Below are positions 52,324 to 62,022 of a stretch of 64,000 nucleotides of DNA, in pieces. Each line of letters begins with the position of its first letter. Within the stretch, counting starts at the first letter, position 1. Location of the stretch: positions 1-64,000 of the forward strand of contig JANOQW010000011.1 in NCBI GenBank assembly GCA_031422335.1, written 5' to 3'. This stretch comes from Methylotenera_A sp031422335. Its GTDB lineage: Bacteria > Pseudomonadota > Gammaproteobacteria > Burkholderiales > Methylophilaceae. The notes below the pieces were generated by a model. It saw nothing but the letters and a program-made list of their open reading frames with translations. It was not told the origin of the DNA and did not search any database. The position numbers and the translations under genes were made by a program.

Positions 52324-53262
52324 TTAAGATACTGCCGCTGCGCCACCGACGATTTCCGAGATTTCTTTGGTAATCGCTGCTTGACGTGCTTTGTTGTAAA
52401 CCAATTTAAGGTCGCCAATTACTTCTTTTGCATTATCAGACGCTGATTTCATCGCCACCATACGTGAAGATTGCTCTGAAGCCATATTCTCTGCCACCGC
52501 GTTGTACACCAACGATTCAATATAGCGCGTCATCAACTCATCAACAACGGGCTTCGCTTCTGGCTCGTAAATGTAATCCCAATGACCTTTAGCTGTGCCA
52601 ATACTGACTGCGCCCTTAATGACACCACTTGCCGAAAGTGCATCAACCTTAGCATGTGCAGGCTCTACGCCTATATGCTCATCACTCAATGGCAACAATT
52701 GTTGCAGCACTGGCTCTTGTTTCATAGTGTTGATGAACTTGGTGTAGCAGATATATAACTGGTCGATTTCACCTGAGGTGTAAGCATCCAACATCACTTT
52801 AATCGTACCAATCAGTGTTTCCATGTGCGGTACATCGCCCAAACCGATAGTGTGCGACTTGACATCTGCACCCACGCGATTCATAAAGCCAAGGCCTTTA
52901 TTACCGATCGCACTCACGGCAATTTTTTTGCCCTCTAGCTCCCATGCTTTCATCTGATTCACAGATAAACGCAACATATTGGTGTTTAAACCGCCGCACA
53001 GGCCTTTATCTGAACTCACCACAATCAAACCCACAGTTTTCACCACATCGCGCTTAATTAAAAACGGATGTTTGTACTCGGATTGAGCAAATGAAAGATG
53101 CGCAGCCACGTTACGAATCTTTTCAGCGTATGGACGTGAAGCACGCATTCTATCTTGCGCTTTACGCATTTTAGAAGCGGCCACCATTTCCATCGCTTTG
53201 GTGATCTTGCGGGTATTTTCTACCGACTTAATCTTGGTTCTAATCTCTTTACTACCAGCCAT
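52324..53262 (-). CDS. atpG: ATP synthase F1 gamma subunit (with internal insertion)
   Basis: Rotor shaft of F1. The N-terminal coiled helix EIRTKIKSVENTRKITKAMEMVAASKM and the C-terminal helix ending TKEISEIVGGAAAV are intact. At 312 residues it is about 22 longer than the usual ~290. The extra part lies before the WDYIYEP strand (residues about 205-230, AHAKVDALSASGVIKGAVS), in the globular Rossmann-like portion. The frame is clean, so the insertion is real in this sequence. Confidence 0.97.
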   Translation of the reverse strand: MAGSKEIRTKIKSVENTRKITKAMEMVAASKMRKAQDRMRASRPYAEKIRNVAAHLSFAQSEYKHPFLIKRDVVKTVGLIVVSSDKGLCGGLNTNMLRLSVNQMKAWELEGKKIAVSAIGNKGLGFMNRVGADVKSHTIGLGDVPHMETLIGTIKVMLDAYTSGEIDQLYICYTKFINTMKQEPVLQQLLPLSDEHIGVEPAHAKVDALSASGVIKGAVSIGTAKGHWDYIYEPEAKPVVDELMTRYIESLVYNAVAENMASEQSSRMVAMKSASDNAKEVIGDLKLVYNKARQAAITKEISEIVGGAAAVS

Positions 53263-53286
53263 TTTTTATCCTAGTTGGTAATTAAA

Positions 53287-54828
53287 TTAATAAGCATTCG
53301 TTGCTTTGAAGTCTTGAATAGCCGCTTCAACAGCTTTTTCGTTATCACCAGCTAAGTCTTTGCTAGATTCAATGCCATCCATCAATTTTTTATATTTAGA
53401 ACTCATAAAGCCATGTAATGCGCCTTCAAAAGCTAATACTTTATTGGTTGGTACGTCATCAAAGTAACCTTTATTGGCAGCTAATAAGCTAATAGCCATT
53501 TGAGAAACACTTAATGGTGCGTATTGCGCTTGCTTCATCAACTCGGTAAACATACGACCACGGTCTAATTGTTTACGGGTCGCTTCATCCAAGTCAGAAG
53601 CGAACTGCGCGAACGCAGCCAATTCACGATATTGTGCTAATGCTAAACGTACACCGCCACCCAATTTTTTGATGACCTTAGTTTGAGCAGCACCACCCAC
53701 GCGAGATACTGAAATACCGGCGTTGATCGCTGGACGAATACCAGCGTTGAACAAGTCAGTTTCTAAGAAGATTTGACCATCGGTAATTGAAATCACGTTA
53801 GTTGGAACGAAAGCTGAAACGTCACCAGCGGCTGTTTCAATCACTGGCAATGCGGTTAATGAACCTGTTTTGCCTTTAACTTTGCCACCTGTAAATTTTT
53901 CTACGTAATCTTCATTCACGCGAGCTGCGCGCTCTAACAAACGTGAGTGGATGTAGAACACATCGCCCGGGTAAGCTTCACGACCTGGTGGACGGCGCAG
54001 TAGCAATGAAATTTGACGGTAAGCAATCGCTTGTTTAGTCAAATCATCATACACAATCAATGCATCTTCACCGCGGTCACGGAAGTATTCACCCATCGTA
54101 CAACCAGCATATGGTGCTAGGAATTGTAATGCTGCTGAGTCAGACGCTGCTGCTGCAACCACGATGGTGTAAGCCATCGCACCGTTTTCTTCTAACTTAC
54201 GCACCACGTTAGCAATGGTTGAGGCTTTTTGACCGATCGCCACATAGACGCAGGTCATATTTTGACCTTTTTGGTTAATAATCGCATCAATCGCCACCGC
54301 AGTTTTACCTGTTTGACGGTCACCAATAATCAATTCACGTTGACCACGGCCTACTGGCACCATTGAATCCACTGATTTCAAACCAGTTTGCACAGGTTGT
54401 GACACGGATTTACGTGCAATCACCCCTGGTGCTACTTTTTCAATTTTGTCCGTCATTTTCGCATTGACTGGGCCTTTGCCGTCAATCGGCTGTCCTAGCG
54501 CGTTTACTACGCGGCCAATTAATTCTGGGCCAACTGGCACTTCCAAAATACGACCTGTACACTTCACCACGTCGCCTTCGGTAATATGTTCGTAGTCACC
54601 TAAAACCACAGCGCCTACAGAATCGCGCTCTAAGTTAAGTGCTAGCCCGAACGTATTGCCAGGGAACTCGATCATCTCACCCGCCATCACGTTTGATAAG
54701 CCGTGAATACGCACAATACCGTCAGTCACTGAAATTACCGTGCCTTGTGTACGCGCTTCTGCACTGGTCGAAAAATTTTCTAATCTGCTTTTAATCAGTT
54801 CACTGATTTCTGATGTAGATAACTGCAT
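53287..54828 (-). CDS. atpA: ATP synthase F1 alpha subunit
   Basis: Non-catalytic nucleotide-binding subunit of F1, 513 residues, the standard length. Walker A is GDRQTGKTAVAID, followed by ALIVYDDLTKQA and the signature PAINAGISVSRVGG. The N-terminal delta-binding segment MQLSTSEISELIKSRLENF is present. It lies 24 bp before atpG and 43 bp after atpH. Confidence 0.98.
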   Translation of the reverse strand: MQLSTSEISELIKSRLENFSTSAEARTQGTVISVTDGIVRIHGLSNVMAGEMIEFPGNTFGLALNLERDSVGAVVLGDYEHITEGDVVKCTGRILEVPVGPELIGRVVNALGQPIDGKGPVNAKMTDKIEKVAPGVIARKSVSQPVQTGLKSVDSMVPVGRGQRELIIGDRQTGKTAVAIDAIINQKGQNMTCVYVAIGQKASTIANVVRKLEENGAMAYTIVVAAAASDSAALQFLAPYAGCTMGEYFRDRGEDALIVYDDLTKQAIAYRQISLLLRRPPGREAYPGDVFYIHSRLLERAARVNEDYVEKFTGGKVKGKTGSLTALPVIETAAGDVSAFVPTNVISITDGQIFLETDLFNAGIRPAINAGISVSRVGGAAQTKVIKKLGGGVRLALAQYRELAAFAQFASDLDEATRKQLDRGRMFTELMKQAQYAPLSVSQMAISLLAANKGYFDDVPTNKVLAFEGALHGFMSSKYKKLMDGIESSKDLAGDNEKAVEAAIQDFKATNAY

Positions 54829-54871
54829 TGTGGCTCCTAATGTTTTCTTTGCCTAAATTTTACTGTCTTGC

Positions 54872-55408
54872 CTAAGCGCTAAGCGTGTAAGCTAAATTTT
54901 GTAACTGATTTTTGACAGATGCGTCAATGACGGTATCGCCAACAATAATTTTAAATCCACCAATGATTTCTGGATCGATAGAAACGCTAGCTTCTATTTT
55001 TTTAGAAAACTTTGTTTCTAATCGAGTAACCAAGTCTTTTACTTCTGCAGCACTTGGCTTGGAAGCCGCGATTATATTGGCTTGTAGCGTGCCTTCTTCT
55101 TGCGCTTTTAATTCTTCAAACGCCGCAGTGATGGCTGGCAAAATCGACATGCGGCCATATTCAACCAATACTTTGATTAAATTTTGTGCATTAACATTTA
55201 ACTTATCACCACAAACCTTTAAAAAAGTCGCTTGCAAATCGCTAGCCACTACTTTTGGGTCGTTAATATAAGCCTGCATCTTCACGTCGCTTGCAACTTG
55301 CGTTGCAAAACCCAGCATTTCTGACCATTTGGCTAGTGCTTTTTGCTGTTTGCCCAGCTTGTAAGCGGCGACTGCGTAGGGTCGTGCGATGGTTGATATT
55401 TCAGCCAT
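54872..55408 (-). CDS. atpH: ATP synthase F1 delta subunit
   Basis: Peripheral-stalk subunit joining F1 to the b dimer. The 178 residues begin EISTIARPYAVAAYKLGKQQ and end with the conserved GGFKIIVGDTVIDASVKNQLQNL. It follows atpF by 8 bp. Confidence 0.96.
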   Translation of the reverse strand: MAEISTIARPYAVAAYKLGKQQKALAKWSEMLGFATQVASDVKMQAYINDPKVVASDLQATFLKVCGDKLNVNAQNLIKVLVEYGRMSILPAITAAFEELKAQEEGTLQANIIAASKPSAAEVKDLVTRLETKFSKKIEASVSIDPEIIGGFKIIVGDTVIDASVKNQLQNLAYTLSA

Positions 55409-55416
55409 GACGATCC

Positions 55417-55887
55417 TTAAAGTTCTGCCGCAAGTTTAGAAAGCATGTCTGAATGGGCTTTGCCATCAATCTCTTTACGCAAGATTTTCTCCGCACCCGC
55501 AATCGCTAGGGCAGACACTTGCGCACGTAAACCTTCTTTTGCGCGGTTTACTTCCTGATCAATCTCAGCTTTTGCACCGGTTAAAATGCGCTCGCCTTCA
55601 ACCTTGGCATTGCCTTTAGCTTCTTCTACAATTTGCGTCGCGCGCTTTTCAGCTTGGCCTATAATTTCGCTGGCTTTTTGTTTGGCTTCGTTCAAAGTGA
55701 CTTCTGATTTTTTAGCGGCAACTTCTAAGGCACTACGGCCTTCAGAGGCAGCTGCCAAACCATCTGCAATTTCCTTTTGACGCGTTTCTATCGCTTTTAA
55801 CAGCGGTGGCCAAACGAATTTCACCGTGAACCAAATCAACACAGCAAATGCAATAGCTTGTGCGATGAGTGTAAAGTTAATGTTCAT
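55417..55887 (-). CDS. atpF: ATP synthase F0 b subunit
   Basis: Peripheral stalk. The 156 residues have one N-terminal membrane helix (residues about 5-24, FTLIAQAIAFAVLIWFTVKF), then WPPLLKAIETRQKEIADGL and a long charged coiled helix. Short spacing to atpH indicates coupled expression. Confidence 0.97.
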   Translation of the reverse strand: MNINFTLIAQAIAFAVLIWFTVKFVWPPLLKAIETRQKEIADGLAAASEGRSALEVAAKKSEVTLNEAKQKASEIIGQAEKRATQIVEEAKGNAKVEGERILTGAKAEIDQEVNRAKEGLRAQVSALAIAGAEKILRKEIDGKAHSDMLSKLAAEL

Positions 55888-55950
55888 TTTTATTCCAATT
55901 AAGTTATATCAGTATGTAAAATTTTGAGTCTTTAAGTTTGACTCAAAAAT

Positions 55951-56226
55951 TTACTTAGCTACTGCAGTTACAACACTTAATAATGGGTTTGCAAACGCGA
56001 ACATCATGGCTAAACCAACGCCAATAATGAAAGAAGCATCGATAAGACCCAATAACAAGAATACTTTACCTTGCAATTGTGGAATCATTTCTGGCTGACG
56101 TGCTGCGCCTTCTAAAAAGCTTGCGCACATAATACCAATACCGATACAAGCACCCGCAGCGCCCAAACCAATAATTAAACCAATACCAACGCCTGTGTAG
56201 GCTTGAATTAATGCTAATGCTTCCAT
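55951..56226 (-). CDS. atpE: ATP synthase F0 c subunit
   Basis: Rotor-ring proteolipid. The 91 residues form two membrane helices joined by the polar loop ARQPEM. The ion-carrying carboxylate is Asp63 in GLIDASFIIGVG. An aspartate without the Gln/Ser/Thr set of sodium-type rings points to proton coupling. It lies 63 bp before atpF and 78 bp after atpB; larger gaps around atpE are usual and may aid its high expression. Confidence 0.97.
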   Translation of the reverse strand: MEALALIQAYTGVGIGLIIGLGAAGACIGIGIMCASFLEGAARQPEMIPQLQGKVFLLLGLIDASFIIGVGLAMMFAFANPLLSVVTAVAK

Positions 56227-56304
56227 TTTATTACCCTCTCAAAATTAAACTTACAACCAAAACTACCAATAAAAATAAAACTACTCAAAACCAACTTCTT
56301 AAAG

Positions 56305-57174
56305 CTAATGACTTTCGTGTGCCATGGCTAAATAAACCACCGTTAACATCATAAAAATAAATGCTTGCAGTGCCACGATTAAAATGTGGAAAATTGACCA
56401 ACCAGCACCAAGAATTGCACCGAATATAGTGCCAGTTAAGCCAGTAGCCGCCCACAAACCAATTAACAAGAAAATTACTTCACCCGCATACATATTGCCA
56501 AACAAACGCAATGAGTGTGAAAGTGGTTTAGAGACATATTCGATGATGTTAAACGCGAAGTTAGCGACAAATAATAACGGGCTTAAAAGTAGGCCAACAA
56601 AGCCAAGTGCAGTTTTTGGTTTGAAGAACTTAGCGCCGCCAAATGGGGCATAAAATAGCTCATGCAGCCAGCCGCCCAAGCCTTTTACTTTAATCGAGAA
56701 GTAGATCATCAGAATCCACACGGCCAAAGCGAGTGCGAAAGTGGCATTGATGTCTGAGGTTGGCACGCTGCGCCAGTGATGCAAACCAAATAGGCCATAA
56801 AACTTGTGCATAATGTCTACGGGTAAAAAATCCATGGCGTTCATGGCGAACACCCATAAAAAAACCGTCAGCGCGGTTGGAGCAATAAAGCTATGACGGT
56901 CACCGTGGAAAATATTTTTTACTTGTTCATCCACGAAGCCAAATACCAGCTCAACAAATGCTTGGCCTTTGCTTGGCACGCCCGATGTCGCTTTGCGCGC
57001 AACTAGCCAAACCAAACCCATCACCAACACACCTAAAATCAATGACATGACTAAGGTATCCACATGCAGCGTCCAAAAACCGCCTTCGCCGATTGGTTTA
57101 GCGTTAAAGCTTAAATGCCCAGTGATGTATTCTGATGGTGTCATGACGACTTGTTCTGCGTGTTCTGTAGCCAT
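56305..57174 (-). CDS. atpB: ATP synthase F0 a subunit
   Basis: Membrane stator that forms the proton half-channels. The 289 residues have multiple helices. The essential Arg is in KPLSHSLRLFGNMYAGEVIF, and the late helix ALQAFIFMMLTVVYLAMAHE is typical. An N-terminal soluble segment (MATEHAEQVVMTPSEYITGHLSF) precedes the first helix. Confidence 0.97.
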   Translation of the reverse strand: MATEHAEQVVMTPSEYITGHLSFNAKPIGEGGFWTLHVDTLVMSLILGVLVMGLVWLVARKATSGVPSKGQAFVELVFGFVDEQVKNIFHGDRHSFIAPTALTVFLWVFAMNAMDFLPVDIMHKFYGLFGLHHWRSVPTSDINATFALALAVWILMIYFSIKVKGLGGWLHELFYAPFGGAKFFKPKTALGFVGLLLSPLLFVANFAFNIIEYVSKPLSHSLRLFGNMYAGEVIFLLIGLWAATGLTGTIFGAILGAGWSIFHILIVALQAFIFMMLTVVYLAMAHESH

Positions 57175-57218
57175 ATTAAAATGATTGCCTAAATTATGTT
57201 TTGCTATTCGTTTTAAAT

Positions 57219-57611
57219 CTATATTTCTATATCTGTTTTATCGAGCTTGCTCATAGCTGCACCCGAAACCAGTGCAGCAGCCGCTAAGCCAGCGATTAGC
57301 GCAATTGGCACTAATTGCTTATATACCTTAAATGCGACTAATAGCAGCACAAAAATCACTAAAACTTTAATCACTTCAGCTTTTAATAAATTGATTAAAA
57401 CTGCTGTTGCATCTTGCTTGCTGCGCTGTGCAATTTTAGAGCCTGCAAACGCGCCAATTGTTACCGATAGGCCGCCCAATGAGGCAGATATACCTGCGCT
57501 TAAACCCGATATTAACAATGAAACAATTGCGACTATAACGGTTGCGATTATTTGTAAGCGCAACATTTTGCTAAAAATCGCAGCGGTTGTTATGTTTTCT
57601 GTCATCTGCAT
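57219..57611 (-). CDS. atpI: ATP synthase subunit I (AtpI)
   Basis: A 130-residue membrane protein with four helices encoded at the head of the atp operon; AtpI is thought to help c-ring assembly or ion supply. Residues 17-35, 38-55, 75-92 and 98-118 are hydrophobic. Two ATGs (57611 and 57605) could start; no strong ribosome site separates them. The assignment rests on position plus topology. Confidence 0.88.
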   Translation of the reverse strand: MQMTENITTAAIFSKMLRLQIIATVIVAIVSLLISGLSAGISASLGGLSVTIGAFAGSKIAQRSKQDATAVLINLLKAEVIKVLVIFVLLLVAFKVYKQLVPIALIAGLAAAALVSGAAMSKLDKTDIEI

Positions 57612-57633
57612 TGACTTAATAGCAAAGTCCGCG

Positions 57634-57662
57634 ATTCTGAATTATTACGCGCTTTTAGTCAA
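57634..57662 (-). promoter_or_regulatory. Candidate promoter of the atp operon
   Basis: On the minus strand TTGACT (-35, 57657-57662), a 17-bp spacer and CAGAAT (-10, 57634-57639) lie just ahead of atpI, implying a short leader of about 16 nt. The fit is 5/6 and 4/6. The remaining parB-atpI gap is AT-rich with no gene. Confidence 0.5.
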
Positions 57663-57708
57663 GCTTAATTAGAGACTTAGGCTTAAAATTTTATTTACTA
57701 TTTAATTT

Positions 57709-58560
57709 CTAACGCGACATTTTTTTAATAATATCGTCTAGTTGGTCTAAATTGTTGTAATTAATTTTAAGCGTACCTGCACCGTTGGCCTTGGCTGAAA
57801 TACTCACAGTTGCGCCAATTTTTTCACTTAAGCTGTTTTGCAAAGCCAAAACGTCACGATTGACAGTGGTTTTGTGTGGTGCTATCTGCGCCTCTGTACC
57901 TAATTTTTTTACTAAATTTTCCACATCACGTACTGATAAGTTTTGCTGCACAACTTTGTTCGCCAGCATAATTTGTTGTGCCGCATCTAAACCAATGAGC
58001 GCGCGCGCATGGCCCATGTCTAATTTGTTGTGCATCAGCTGCTCTTGCACCGCGTGCGTTAAAGTAAGCAGGCGCAATAGATTAGAAACTGCTGCACGGG
58101 AACGGCCAACGGCATCGGCAGCTTTTTCGTGTGTCATGGCAAATTCGTCAATTAAGCGCTTAATACCTTGTGCTTCTTCTAGCGGGTTTAAATTTTCACG
58201 TTGAATATTCTCAATCAATGCCATTGCCAATGCAGACTCATCGGCAATGTCGCGCACCAATACTGGCACCTGCGCTAAACCAGCCATTTGGCTGGCACGC
58301 CAACGCCGCTCACCAGCGATTATCTCAAATTTTTCTGGTGCAACTTCTCTCACCAAAATAGGCTGCATAATGCCTTGATTTTTAATCGAATCTGCCAAGG
58401 TTTGCAAAGCGGCATCATCCATATAGCTACGTGGCTGATATTTACCCGGTTGCAACTGAGCCACATCTAACATGCGCTGCGTACCTTCTGCGCTGCTTGC
58501 TTCGTCATTGTCAGCCAATAAAGCATCTAAACCACGCCCTAAGCCTTTTGGTTTAACCAT
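57709..58560 (-). CDS. parB: Chromosome partitioning protein ParB
   Basis: CTPase clamp that loads at parS sites and spreads to segregate the origin region. The 283 residues start MVKPKGLGRGLDALLAD (the conserved ParA-activating N-terminus). They contain the CTP-binding box GERRWRASQMAGL, ENIQRENLNPLEEAQG, and a helix-turn-helix (AADAVGRSRAAVSNLLRLL). The start is set by AAGGAT 7 nt upstream of the ATG at 58560. The gene overlaps parA by 8 nt. Two parS sites lie 2-3.5 kb away. Confidence 0.96.
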   Translation of the reverse strand: MVKPKGLGRGLDALLADNDEASSAEGTQRMLDVAQLQPGKYQPRSYMDDAALQTLADSIKNQGIMQPILVREVAPEKFEIIAGERRWRASQMAGLAQVPVLVRDIADESALAMALIENIQRENLNPLEEAQGIKRLIDEFAMTHEKAADAVGRSRAAVSNLLRLLTLTHAVQEQLMHNKLDMGHARALIGLDAAQQIMLANKVVQQNLSVRDVENLVKKLGTEAQIAPHKTTVNRDVLALQNSLSEKIGATVSISAKANGAGTLKINYNNLDQLDDIIKKMSR

Positions 58561-59338
58561 GTTTAGCATCCTTAAGTATCTGATTTTTAAGTATAATTTC
58601 TTTTGCCAGCTCTAAGTACGCTAGCGCGCCACGCGAGGTTTTATCATAAATAAGTGCTGGAAGGCCATAGCTGGGCGCCTCAGCCAAGCGTATATTACGG
58701 GGGATGACAGTGCTATAAACTTTATCGCCAAAATGACTGACTAGCTGTGCCGATACTTGGTTTGCCAGCATATTGCGGTTATCAAACATGGTGCGCAGCA
58801 AGCCTTCAATTTCTAGCTTGGCATTTAGATTAGCGCGTACTTTTTTAATGGTATTGACTAAGTCAGACAAGCCTTCCAACGCATAATATTCGCACTGCAT
58901 CGGTATCATCACGCTATCTGCAGCGGTAAGCGCGTTAACAGTGACCAAATTGAGGGCGGGTGGGCAATCAAGTAAAATATAATCGTATTTTTGCTCTAAA
59001 TTATTGAGCGCTTGTTTTAGTCGTGTTTCGCGTGCCAACTCGTTTACCAGCTCAACTTCAGCACCTGCCAACTCGCGATTAGATGGCGCCACATGATAGC
59101 CACCTTTTTCGCTGCTCACAATTACTTCTTGCAACGATTTTTTACCAATCAGCACATGGTAAATACTGTGTTTTAGGTGCGCTTTATCAATGCCACTACC
59201 AGTGCTGGCATTGCCTTGTGGGTCTAAATCTATTAGCAATACTTTTTGATAATTAGCGGCTAAACTTGCAGCCAAATTGACGCAAGTAGTCGTTTTGCCG
59301 ACGCCGCCTTTTTGGTTAGTGATTGCTAGTATTTTCAT
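58553..59338 (-). CDS. parA: Chromosome partitioning ATPase ParA (Soj)
   Basis: Deviant Walker-type ATPase that moves ParB-parS complexes across the nucleoid. The 261 residues begin MKILAITNQKGGVGKTTTCVNLA, with the signature Lys; Walker B is DYILLDCPPALNLVT, and the specificity Asp is in LLIDLDPQGNAS. It overlaps rsmG upstream by 4 nt and parB downstream by 8 nt. Confidence 0.97.
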   Translation of the reverse strand: MKILAITNQKGGVGKTTTCVNLAASLAANYQKVLLIDLDPQGNASTGSGIDKAHLKHSIYHVLIGKKSLQEVIVSSEKGGYHVAPSNRELAGAEVELVNELARETRLKQALNNLEQKYDYILLDCPPALNLVTVNALTAADSVMIPMQCEYYALEGLSDLVNTIKKVRANLNAKLEIEGLLRTMFDNRNMLANQVSAQLVSHFGDKVYSTVIPRNIRLAEAPSYGLPALIYDKTSRGALAYLELAKEIILKNQILKDAKHG

Positions 59339-59970
59339 TCATTATTCTCTAAAACTACCAAATGTCTTTCAGCATCTAAACCCGCCACCGTTAGCGGAAT
59401 AATTTTCTGTACTTTTATTTTTAAACTTTCAAGTTTAACTATCGTCAGCTCATGATGCGGCACTTGGCCTTTCATCGCCAGCCATTGGCCATTTTGTGCC
59501 AACAAGTTTTTGGTTAAATTAACAAACAGCGCCAACTCTGAAAAAGCACGCGAAATTATAGTGTCGAACTTTTCCTCAGGTTGATAACTTTCTACTCGGC
59601 CATGCACCACCTGCAAGTTATCTAACCCCAGCTCGCCTTTTACCTGGCGCATAAATATCGCTTTTTTTTGTACCGTATCAATTGTTGTCACTTGCAATGC
59701 TGGCTGGCATATCGCCAATACAATGCCAGGTAAGCCGCCACCGCTACCTACATCTAACAAGCTTTTAACTTTAATATACGGTAGTACGCTCAAGCTGTCC
59801 AATAAATGCAGCGTCACCATTTCAAGCGGATCGCGTACCGCAGTCAGGTTATATACCTTATTCCATTTTTCTAACAATGCCAAGAAGACCAACAATTTCT
59901 GCTGCTTCTCAATATTTACATCTAAACGCATGTTGGTGATTCCCACCGCCAGCAACGCTGCTTGCGTCAT
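59335..59970 (-). CDS. rsmG: 16S rRNA (guanine527-N7)-methyltransferase
   Basis: Methylates G527 in the 530 loop of 16S rRNA; loss is linked to streptomycin resistance elsewhere. The 211 residues contain the RsmG hallmarks KWNKVYNLTAVRDPLEMVTLHLLDSL (in parts) and the SAM motif LLDVGSGGGLPGIVLA. It overlaps mnmG upstream and parA downstream by 4 nt each, forming a coupled chain. Confidence 0.97.
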   Translation of the reverse strand: MTQAALLAVGITNMRLDVNIEKQQKLLVFLALLEKWNKVYNLTAVRDPLEMVTLHLLDSLSVLPYIKVKSLLDVGSGGGLPGIVLAICQPALQVTTIDTVQKKAIFMRQVKGELGLDNLQVVHGRVESYQPEEKFDTIISRAFSELALFVNLTKNLLAQNGQWLAMKGQVPHHELTIVKLESLKIKVQKIIPLTVAGLDAERHLVVLENNE

Positions 59971-61907
59971 GCCGCCTCTATTTGGTTTTGGCTTATTTGG
60001 GTTGGATTTGCTTGTTTTTTATGCTTACGTTTTAAGTACACCAATAATAGTGAAATGGTCGCGGGGGTAATGCCAGAGATGCGACCTGCTTGGCCAATGG
60101 TTTCTGGCTGATGCATCATCAGTTTTTGCCGCGCTTCTATACTCAAACCGTGCACATCGGCATAATCAATCTCAAACAATTTGGTATTTTCGCTGCCTTT
60201 TTGTTTGGCAATTTCCTCTTGTTGGCGTGTGATATAACCTTGATATTTTGCTGCAATTTCTACTTGCTCGCGCACTTCGGCTGCCAATTTATCTAAACCT
60301 AAATCGCCCAAGCCCAATTCACCTAGCGTTAACATTGCGTCATAACTTACTTCAGGGCGCCGCAACAGTTCAAACAAGCTGTATTCGTGTTCTAGTGGTT
60401 TACCCAAAATAGCCGCTTGTGTTTCACGTGAAACATCGTCTGTGGCAATTTGTACAAAAGTTTTTTTCAATCGCGCTTGCTCGCGAGTTACCGCTTCTTG
60501 CTTACGCTCAAATGCTTCCCAACGCGCATTATCCACCAAACCCAACTCACGTCCTTTGGCGGTTAAGCGCATGTCCGCGTTGTCTTCTCGTAGTTGTAAG
60601 CGGTACTCCGCACGAGAAGTAAACATACGATACGGCTCGGTCACGCCGGTGGTAATTAAATCATCCACCAATACGCCCAAGTAAGCCTCATCACGAGCAG
60701 GGCACCAACTATCTTTGCCTTGCACATACAGCGCCGCGTTTGCACCTGCCAACAAGCCTTGCGCAGCAGCCTCTTCGTAACCAGTGGTGCCATTAATCTG
60801 CCCAGCAAAAAACAAACCTTGAATTTCCTTGGTTTCTAAACTGCTTTTTAACGCGCGCGGATCGTAATAATCATATTCTATGGCATAGCCAGGACGCAGT
60901 ATATATGCGCCTTCCAGGCCATTGATAGAACGCACCAGCGCCAACTGAATATCAAATGGCAAGCTGGTGGAGATGCCATTTGGATAAATCTCATTGGTCG
61001 TTAAGCCTTCAGGCTCTAAAAATATTTGATGTGATTCTTTATCGGCAAAGCGATGAATTTTGTCTTCTACACTCGGGCAATAGCGCGGCCCGACGCCCTC
61101 AATCACGCCTGTGTACATAGGTGAGCGATCTAAACCACTTCGAATAATGTCATGCGTACGCTCATTAGTATGCGTGATCCAGCAAGGCATTTGAGTGGGG
61201 TGCTGCGCCGCATTCCCCATAAACGAAAATACCGGCACCGGGTTATCCCCAGGCTGTTCTTGCATGACGCTATAATTAATTGAGCGGCCATCAATACGTG
61301 GTGGCGTGCCTGTTTTTAAGCGACCAGCAGGCAGGTTAAGCTCGCGCAAGCGGGCGGCAAGGCTTATGGCTGGCGGGTCTCCCGCGCGGCCTGCGCTGTA
61401 GTTTTGTAAGCCAACATGAATTAGTCCACCTAAAAATGTACCTGCTGTGAGCACTACCGATTTAGCATTAAAGCGCAACCCAATCTGCGTTACCACGCCT
61501 GCAGCGCGCGCGCCGTCCAATATAATATCATCCACCGCTTGTTGAAATAGCCATAAATTGGGCTGATTTTCTAAGCGTTTACGAATCGCCGCTTTGTATA
61601 AAACTCTGTCGGCTTGCGCGCGCGTAGCGCGTACCGCAGGACCTTTGCTAGAATTTAAAATGCGAAATTGTATGCCGCCCTCATCGGTCGCGGCAGCCAT
61701 TGCACCACCTAACGCGTCAACTTCTTTAACTAAGTGACCTTTGCCTATGCCACCAATGCTAGGATTGCACGACATTTGACCTAGCGTTTCAATGTTGTGC
61801 GTCAACAACAAGGTTTTTTGTCCCATGCGCGCAGCTGCCAGCGCGGCTTCTGTGCCAGCATGGCCGCCACCGACGACAATCACATCGAAAATACTAGGAT
61901 AATTCAT
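59967..61907 (-). CDS. mnmG: tRNA uridine-5-carboxymethylaminomethyl modification enzyme MnmG (GidA)
   Basis: FAD enzyme that, with MnmE, makes cmnm5U34 in tRNAs. The 646 residues start with the FAD motif DVIVVGGGHAGTEAALAAARMG and include CNPSIGGIGKGHLVKEVDALGG and AGRAGDPPAISLA. The C-terminal helical tail binds MnmE. A perfect parS site is embedded in the coding sequence at codons VSRETQ. mnmE is present 0.7 kb upstream, as in most origin regions. Confidence 0.98.
   Translation of the reverse strand: MNYPSIFDVIVVGGGHAGTEAALAAARMGQKTLLLTHNIETLGQMSCNPSIGGIGKGHLVKEVDALGGAMAAATDEGGIQFRILNSSKGPAVRATRAQADRVLYKAAIRKRLENQPNLWLFQQAVDDIILDGARAAGVVTQIGLRFNAKSVVLTAGTFLGGLIHVGLQNYSAGRAGDPPAISLAARLRELNLPAGRLKTGTPPRIDGRSINYSVMQEQPGDNPVPVFSFMGNAAQHPTQMPCWITHTNERTHDIIRSGLDRSPMYTGVIEGVGPRYCPSVEDKIHRFADKESHQIFLEPEGLTTNEIYPNGISTSLPFDIQLALVRSINGLEGAYILRPGYAIEYDYYDPRALKSSLETKEIQGLFFAGQINGTTGYEEAAAQGLLAGANAALYVQGKDSWCPARDEAYLGVLVDDLITTGVTEPYRMFTSRAEYRLQLREDNADMRLTAKGRELGLVDNARWEAFERKQEAVTREQARLKKTFVQIATDDVSRETQAAILGKPLEHEYSLFELLRRPEVSYDAMLTLGELGLGDLGLDKLAAEVREQVEIAAKYQGYITRQQEEIAKQKGSENTKLFEIDYADVHGLSIEARQKLMMHQPETIGQAGRISGITPATISLLLVYLKRKHKKQANPTQISQNQIEAA
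60420..60435. promoter_or_regulatory. parS centromere site inside mnmG
   Basis: TGTTTCACGTGAAACA is a perfect 16-bp palindrome identical to the chromosomal parS consensus. It encodes part of a D-V-S-R-E-T-Q stretch in MnmG. ParB would nucleate here. Confidence 0.95.
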
Positions 61908-62022
61908 GGTAAAAATTCATACTTTTAATCAAGTTTTGGTCAAAAAAACACTTAAATAACAATGAGCTGAAAGTTTAACGCAATCTCCCATTTAAGTCAT
62001 TTAAAACTAAAATTTAAGTACA

